Assembly: GCA_030704615.1 (NCBI GenBank)
Contig: CM060733.1
Span: 6,386,001-6,450,000 of the forward strand
From: Takakia lepidozioides
Lineage: Eukaryota; Streptophyta; Takakiopsida; Takakiales; Takakiaceae
Reading direction: 5' to 3'
Length of the DNA stretch: 64,000 nt
The notes beneath the pieces are model-generated. The model did no database searches. It was not told the origin of the DNA and saw only the letters and a program-made list of their open reading frames with translations. Shown here one piece after another: positions 58,627 to 64,000 of the stretch; position 1 is the first letter of the stretch; each line of letters opens with the position of its first letter. The translations under genes were made by a program, and so were the position numbers.

Positions 58627-59949
58627 TTATCTCAGGCATCCTGCATTACTTATAATTAGCCCTTTTGGAATTGGGCATTAAGGATGTGGTAACCAAGCAA
58701 CTGCTGGTTTAACCAAGATCCACATTAAGAAAGGTGAAGACATTGTTGGCAAAGGCATGTGATGGATCCCAGGGATGGACTGATCTGAGAGCCATGAACT
58801 TTTGATGGAGTTTCTGCTCATCACAACAAGACTACAACCCTCCCTCGAGGCAGCAAAAGTCAGTCTTCTCTTCTATGTGAAGTGATGCAAATGCCATGAG
58901 CAAAGATGATTTCTAAATTGTTGTGACATTCAGAGTTCCTGAGCAGAACATTTACTCAGGGTACTGAACAATGATATGTGAAGGTGTAAGAGATCAGTCC
59001 ATGGTAAGATAGAATCACCATGCCGATCTTCCCATTCCTCATTCCTTTGATCAATCAGTTGGAGATTGTGAGCAGGTTGTACATGCTCACAGCTGTTCTA
59101 GCCATCGCTAGTCTAACTTGAAAGATACACATGCAGTACTAAATAAGCAAAATAAAAAACAACTTCGTAACAGAAAGTTAGGGAGGTTTCAGGCATGAAT
59201 CCATTGACAGTCAAACTTAGCAGATGCGCCTTATCTCTCCCTTTCTTGTTATTTGCTTCTTTTTCCATGCTGCATGAGACATTCATCCTCCACATGCCTC
59301 AATGGGCTCCAGATACCAGATCCAAGAACCAGTAGTCACCTCCATATATTGGCAGAATCCGTGGCTACATAGACTGGCATTCTTCTTCCTCCTTCTCTTC
59401 CCCTTTCCTTCCTGGTAGCTTACTGGTCATGAGAGGCTCCTTGTCTCTATGTCAGAACATTCAGCATCCAGTAGACTCCTCAAGCTCCAAAAAATCACAC
59501 ACATTGTGCAGGCGGAAGACAAGTAGACACCATCCAGTAGACACATCTTCAGAAGCCCCCTTCAGAGGCATGCCTGGGGCAGTTTTACCAATCAAACCAA
59601 TTCTATAAGTTTCAAGTTGATATGATTGGCAAGCTATGTTATGTTACTTCATGCTCAGATGTTTCTGTATACACTTTTTGACAAAGAGTAGCCCCTTCAT
59701 TATAACCCAATTTGCTCTTTTTCATGAATTTCCAGTGAAGAAAAATACATGAAATTCAATATCTCCCACACCGGAGGTCCAAAAAAAAACCACATCGATG
59801 CACTCATTGAGGGCTTTCCAGCGGTATTAAGAACCCGGGCGGGGCGTTGCGGTTTGGGAGATCCCAACATGACAAACAAAACAAACAAATGGATGATATA
59901 TGTGAGCCTTGTCTCAGAGTTAGGTTCCTGTTCCAAATAATGTTACTTA
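58627..59949. other. No gene recognised
   Basis: 3' flank of the SWIM gene and intergenic DNA; no frame supported. Confidence 0.5.
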
Positions 59950-61470
59950 CCCTCCTGTCCATTTCGGATCAATCCAACCCATGCAGTTTCAGTCTATAGC
60001 CTTTCACTCTATTGGAGTCCTGTTCCATATCCTGGAAGTTGGACTTCTGTCCATTAACAGTGACACAGCTTTTGGTGTGAGCATACAAGTTATGGACAAC
60101 TCTCCACATCTTTCCCTTGAAGTGGGTTTCCCTTCTTTTTCCCTTCCCTGAATAATCTGGCTTAGAGTGAAGATATGATCCACACAGCCCCTGTTTCGCC
60201 GAAAGGCAGCTTGACCTTCGTGGAGTATGTCCAGATCAACCTCGAGACGAGTAAAATATCTTGCCAACAGCATTGAGGAGTGTGATGCCACGGTAGTTCC
60301 CCGGTTCTTCTCTGTCACCCTTCTTGGTATAGATTAACAATGACCCCCTGTCGCCAGCGAAAGGGGGTCATTTCAGTCTTCCAGATAAGGTTAAAGAGGA
60401 GAACTAGGGCCTCTATCATGGGATTGTCACCGTGCTTGCTAAGCTCGTTGACTATGCCATCAGGTCCACCTGCTTTATATCCGTTTAAATGTTCAATTGC
60501 CAGAAGAACTAATGGGAGCGTTGTAAGCCATTGAAATATACTCCAGTTCATCAGGGCCATTTTGAATCATAGTCCTGAACAGTTGGAATTTCCAACTGTG
60601 TCCTTCCATTCATCGGAGGACCCCTCGCTGTTAGACCTAGAAGTTCTGCCAAGGACACTGTAGTGGGTTTCAAAGGTTTCGACAATGTCAACCGATGAAG
60701 TCACCACTGCACCCTTAGTAGTCTTCAGCGCTTGTACTTGCTGACAGCTTTTTACAAACGTTGAAGGGCCAACCAGAATCTCTTGTGATTACCACCATGG
60801 TAGTTTGAGTTTATTTCACTGTATAGCTTGTCCCAGTATAATGTCTTCTGAGACCTTACAAGCTGATTGATATATTTACGGATCTGGTAGTACCTCGCCC
60901 ACAATTCTTTGTTGGTTTGCAAATTGCAGCACTCTTTATACAGGACTCTTGAGTTTAATCTCATTGGTCCACCAATTAACAGCTCTACCGCAGTTTCCTC
61001 CCAATGAGCTTGTCAGCTACAGAGGAGACGAAACTCTCCCAAGAATCCACTGATCTTTCGACTTCATTTCTTGCATTGTCAGAGCGAGCCTCAAGGTCTT
61101 GGAGCGAGTGGACAAAATGAGGGAGAGCCTCTTGCATGGCCTGGACATACTCAGCCTTGACCTCTTCATTATGGAATCTTTCTATGCGCCACTTCCGAAT
61201 CGAACGTTTCACAGATCTCTTGGTGTTGGGAAAACACCTTTTGATCTCAGTCCAAACCAGGAAGTGGTCAGAGGTACCAATATCAGTTCTGTCGATCAAC
61301 ACATTGGCACACTGGGGAAACAAATTTTTGTCCAAATGTTATGATATAATCCACAATGGAGCGTTCTCCAGTTTGGGTTTTCTCACGAACTCGTCCACTG
61401 CACTTGGTCACCTTCTGTCCTATTATTCAAGGTCAAAAGCTGAAGCTCTTCCAGACAGGTAATTAACCGT
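59950..61470 (-). pseudogene. LINE fragment: endonuclease end, linker and RT start
   Basis: Minus strand. 61335-60985 carries IGTSDHFLVWTEIKRCF (endonuclease S-D-H box). 60964-60752 gives the linker with NQLVRSQKTLYWDKLYSEIN and KRFWLALQRL. 60560-60315 gives AIEHLNGYKAGGPDGIVNEL (RT fingers, with IWKTEMTPFRWRQGVIVNLY), and 60318-60004 LDILHEGQAAFRRNRGCVDH followed by IFTLSQIIQGREKEGK. The catalytic YxDD region is missing. Several frame changes; dead copy of a different LINE lineage from the one at 18-21 kb. Confidence 0.85.
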
Positions 61471-62053
61471 CTGCCAGTCTAATGTAGAGAAAAGTCATGC
61501 GTGAATAGCATTTAAGTAGTGGTTCCGTTATGCGGAACGATGGGTAAGGTTTTGGAGTGGAGCTTGAAGGCCTCCCAGGTGTAGATTGGAGCACTTCCTT
61601 CTGCTATCCGAATGGAAATCTATATTGAATCTTACTGTCCTACCCGCTACTTCAATCGATAGAATGAACAAATGTTGCAGGTTACATATGTCATGTGCAT
61701 ATGTTATGATCTAGATCAGGGTACAAAATCAACCTGAAGAATATAAGCAACTCATTGGGAGGGTACCCACTGCCCAGTTCAGAGCAGCAGAAGACTGCAT
61801 TCAATCTCTGTTCCAAAGGGATAGAATTTCAGCTAGATACATGTTGCGGCTTTTACTCTTAAAAGCCTTTTAAAATTCTTTTAAATTAGGGGAAATGAGC
61901 AGCCCTCAATTTGCATTCACAACAAAGGAAAAGACAACAGCCAAGAGCCATGAAGGCAAGTACAAAGCGACGAGGCATCTGCCCGATTTACACGACTGCA
62001 CCACAAAAACGATCTGACTACGCGCTAAGACCTCCGAAGAACTAACGTTATCA

Positions 62054-62354
62054 AGCCCCTGAAATGCAAGAAACAGAACGCAAACCCAGTACAAGCCGAC
62101 CAGGGAAACCAGGCAAACAACAGGGAAACCAGCCGAAGAAAGGCAGTTCCAACCCAGGAGTAGCCACAGCACTGCCCCCCTGGAAGAAAACAAGCAGTGA
62201 AAGGAGAACAGAAACCAAACAGGCCACTATGTACAGCAAACACAAGAGAGAATCATTGAGCCGAAAACACAGAGTCCAACCGAAGGACTCTAATGAACGC
62301 TCGGTACCGTGGATCTTTTCAAAAAGCCACGCAAAAATGTTGATGCATACAAAT
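62054..62354. repeat. Inverted repeat, left arm
   Basis: About 300 bp, inverted complement of 62841-63134 with about 90 percent visible identity. The inner ends are exact (gatgcatacaaat versus atttgtatgcatc). Encloses a 486-bp segment with the phytocyanin-like exon. Confidence 0.85.
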
Positions 62355-62373
62355 TGAAGGTTCAGTTTTCAAG

Positions 62374-62688
62374 TTGCTCATGGAGTTAGTACGTCTGTTT
62401 CTTTGTATGTACAATAGTTCTCAAACTGATGAGACATACATTGCGTGGGGGTGTGGGGTGGATACGTGTGTGTGGGCAGTCTTCAACTATGTCTCGGGGG
62501 CCCAGAATGTAATCCAGGTCACGGGGACAGGCTACGTGCGGTGCAACCCAAATTTCAAGTTGGCGGAATACACCACCAGTCCGACCACTGTGACCCTCAC
62601 TCAACCAGGCTCCTACTTTTTCATCAGCGCACCACTGCCCGCGGATTGCAAACTGAACGGCGTGAAGGTGATGGTGACGGTCGTGTGA
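62374..62688 (+). pseudogene. Phytocyanin-like domain exon without copper ligands
   Basis: Frame ending TGA at 62688. From about residue 29 it follows the phytocyanin (cupredoxin) fold: VWAVFNYVSGAQNVIQVTGT (the F-N-Y...H-x-V strand), GYVRCNPNFKLAEYTTSPTT, VTLTQPGSYFFISAPLPADC and KLNGVKVMVTVV. Where copper types have His in the H-x-V site there is Gln-Asn-Val, and the C-x4-HC site reads S-x5-DC, so the copper site is absent, as in early-nodulin-like members. No signal peptide or N-terminal strand is present in this frame; an acceptor-like 'acaatag' at 62411-62417 suggests it is the last exon of a gene or a captured piece. It lies inside the inverted repeat. Confidence 0.65.
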
Positions 62689-62840
62689 GGAGCGTCAACG
62701 TGAAGCTCACCGGAGTGTACATGAATCAGGGGTGGGAGTTCTGTGGGGACCATTTCGGACGTATACCCTTTGTTGCAGGATTTCTATACGATTGTAATAA
62801 ATTGTGATGGTGTCCACTCTCCGGTTTGTGTAGATGAGTT

Positions 62841-63134
62841 ATTTGTATGCATCAACATTTTTGCACGGCTTTTTGAAAAGATCCACGGTACCGAGCGTTC
62901 ATTAGAGTCCTTCGGTTTGGCTCCGGTGGACTCTGTGTTTTCGGCTCTGATTCTCTCTTGTGTTTGCTGTACATAGTGGGCTGGTTGGTTTCTGTTCTCC
63001 TTTCAGTGCTTGTTTTCTTCCAGGGGGCAGTGCTGAGGCTACTCCTGGGTTGGAACTTTCTTCGGATGGTTTCCTGTTGTTCGCCTGCTTGGCTTGTACT
63101 GGGTTTGCTTTCTGTTTCTTGGATTTCAGGGGCT
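62841..63134. repeat. Inverted repeat, right arm
   Basis: Complement of 62054-62354. Its outer end at about 63134 adjoins the end of a copia LTR. Confidence 0.85.
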
Positions 63135-63397
63135 GTCATTCCTCGGGCCGTGACATCCATGCAAGCTTGGTAAATCTTGCCATCTTGAAAATGTATATTC
63201 TGTAGACACAAACAGTAAACTATACAAGAGCAGTCCTGAAATCGATGCTGTAGCAGCTTCATGTAAAGTATATATACAATGAGAGTGCAGGGAGAAACAA
63301 CCCTCTTTGATGGATCTACCTACCAGTCCTAACTAACTACAAGGTACCTACGAAACCGTACGAAAAACGTAATGAACAGGTGCATAAAACGTCAACA
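63135..63397 (-). repeat. Copia 3' LTR
   Basis: Minus strand starts TGTTGACGTTTT at 63397 directly after a G-rich polypurine tract (63398-63410), and contains a TATA-like 'tatatatac' near 63270. An end at ...GACA near 63135 would fit TG...CA but is inferred from the junction with the inverted repeat. Confidence 0.6.
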
Positions 63398-63711
63398 CCC
63401 CCCCCCCTTGCACCTGACCTCATTGCATCCTGAAGAAATCACATACCCCCCTTGTGTCTCCACTTCCTGGTCTTCCTAATCAAGTAGTTGAAGATCAAAA
63501 TCTGGCCATGGCTGAAAGGTCCAACTGCCGTGACTCCTTTAGGTCGCATGTGCCAAGTCAGTATAATCCCGGAGGGACTTTGTGATTGTGGCACGCCAAT
63601 GGAATGCAATGTCCAGACATAAAAGGAATTCGACGCTGTTGAATTGGCATAAAAATGCACGTAGCTTGTCAGCCCAAAGAATTCAGAGACGTTCCAAGAC
63701 TATTAGGTGTT

Positions 63712-64000
63712 GCTGACAAATCCACCATACTTAGCTTTTCCCTGAGTTTTGTAAACTGAATGCGACCCAAGGGTTTTGTCAAGATGTCTGCCATCTGTTC
63801 CTTTGTTGGAATGTATGCAAGCTCAGTTTTCCCATCTTTTGAGTCCCTCGAATGAAATGATGGGCAACGTCAATATGTTTCGTTCGATTGTGGAACACTG
63901 AGTTGAGGGCCATCTTGATGGAACTCTGGTTATCACAATTGATGAGCCTGGGTGCATCAACTCGTACCTTAATCTCGTTGAATAATCTTCGTAGCCAGAT
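63712..64000 (-). pseudogene. Ty1/copia RNase H, C-terminal end (continues past the window)
   Basis: Minus strand reads IWLRRLFNEIKV, LINCDNQSSIKMALNSVFHN, RTKHIDVAHHFIR, then after a frame change ELAYIPTKEQMADILTKPLG and RIQFTKLREKLSMVD. This is the standard copia polyprotein end, 0.3 kb before the polypurine tract and LTR. At least one frame break, so probably inactive. Confidence 0.9.

Overview
The window looks like nuclear DNA of a land plant, or at least a streptophyte. It holds five intron-rich single-copy type genes of plastid or nuclear-cytoplasmic function embedded in dense plant-type transposons (CACTA, Ty3/gypsy, Ty1/copia, LINE). Nothing in it identifies the species. The long introns and unusual element families suggest a non-flowering plant (bryophyte, lycophyte or fern) rather than an angiosperm, but this is inference.

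Layout. 0.4-9.2 kb: CACTA-type transposon genes (a TNPA-like gene on the minus strand and a decayed TNPD-like transposase plus DUF4216-type protein on the plus strand) with a LINE fragment between. 11.5-13.4 kb: the 3' end of a decayed Ty3/gypsy element whose integrase ends in a PHD finger. 15.0-33.1 kb: a nested stack. A tyrosine-recombinase (Crypton/DUF3504-like) gene was split by a small copia element, the copia LTR was split by a LINE, and the LINE was split by an 11.26 kb Ty3/gypsy element on the minus strand (21635-32896, 4-bp target duplication ACTC). Part of the older material is inverted. 34.8-58.6 kb: host genes, namely a TcdA-like t6A dehydratase (+), an EF-P-like elongation factor (-), a plastid A-type iron-sulfur carrier (-), an R3H-domain protein (+, partial) and a SWIM zinc-finger protein with a Ku-binding-like motif (+). 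60-64 kb: a LINE fragment, a 0.3 kb inverted repeat enclosing a phytocyanin-like exon, and the 3' end of a copia element running off the window.

The main discovery candidate is the 21.6-32.9 kb element. In order it encodes Gag with two zinc knuckles, an aspartic protease, a complete-looking C5 cytosine DNA methyltransferase domain (motifs I, IV, VI, VIII, IX and X), reverse transcriptase/RNase H, a DDE integrase and a PHD finger. Its repeats are not simple LTRs. They are arranged A1-interior-B1-A2-B2, with the outer ends TGTC...GACA at a target-site duplication. A polypurine tract abuts B1, and a 17-nt segment directly after A1 is perfectly complementary to a hairpin inside A1, suggesting self-primed reverse transcription. 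The same PPT-B1-A2-B2 arrangement occurs in the second, diverged gypsy element at 12.9-13.4 kb, so it is unlikely to be an accident. DNA methyltransferase genes in retrotransposons have been reported from a charophyte alga and a dinoflagellate; the combination with a PHD finger, split repeats and self-priming is, as far as I know, not described.

B1 and B2 are identical and A1/A2 differ by one base, so the insertion is young, yet the coding region has many single-base frame breaks. Assembly indels, programmed frameshifting or non-autonomous spread are all possible. Exon boundaries of host genes were read from GT/AG sites and protein family conservation; where an exon could not be found this is stated.
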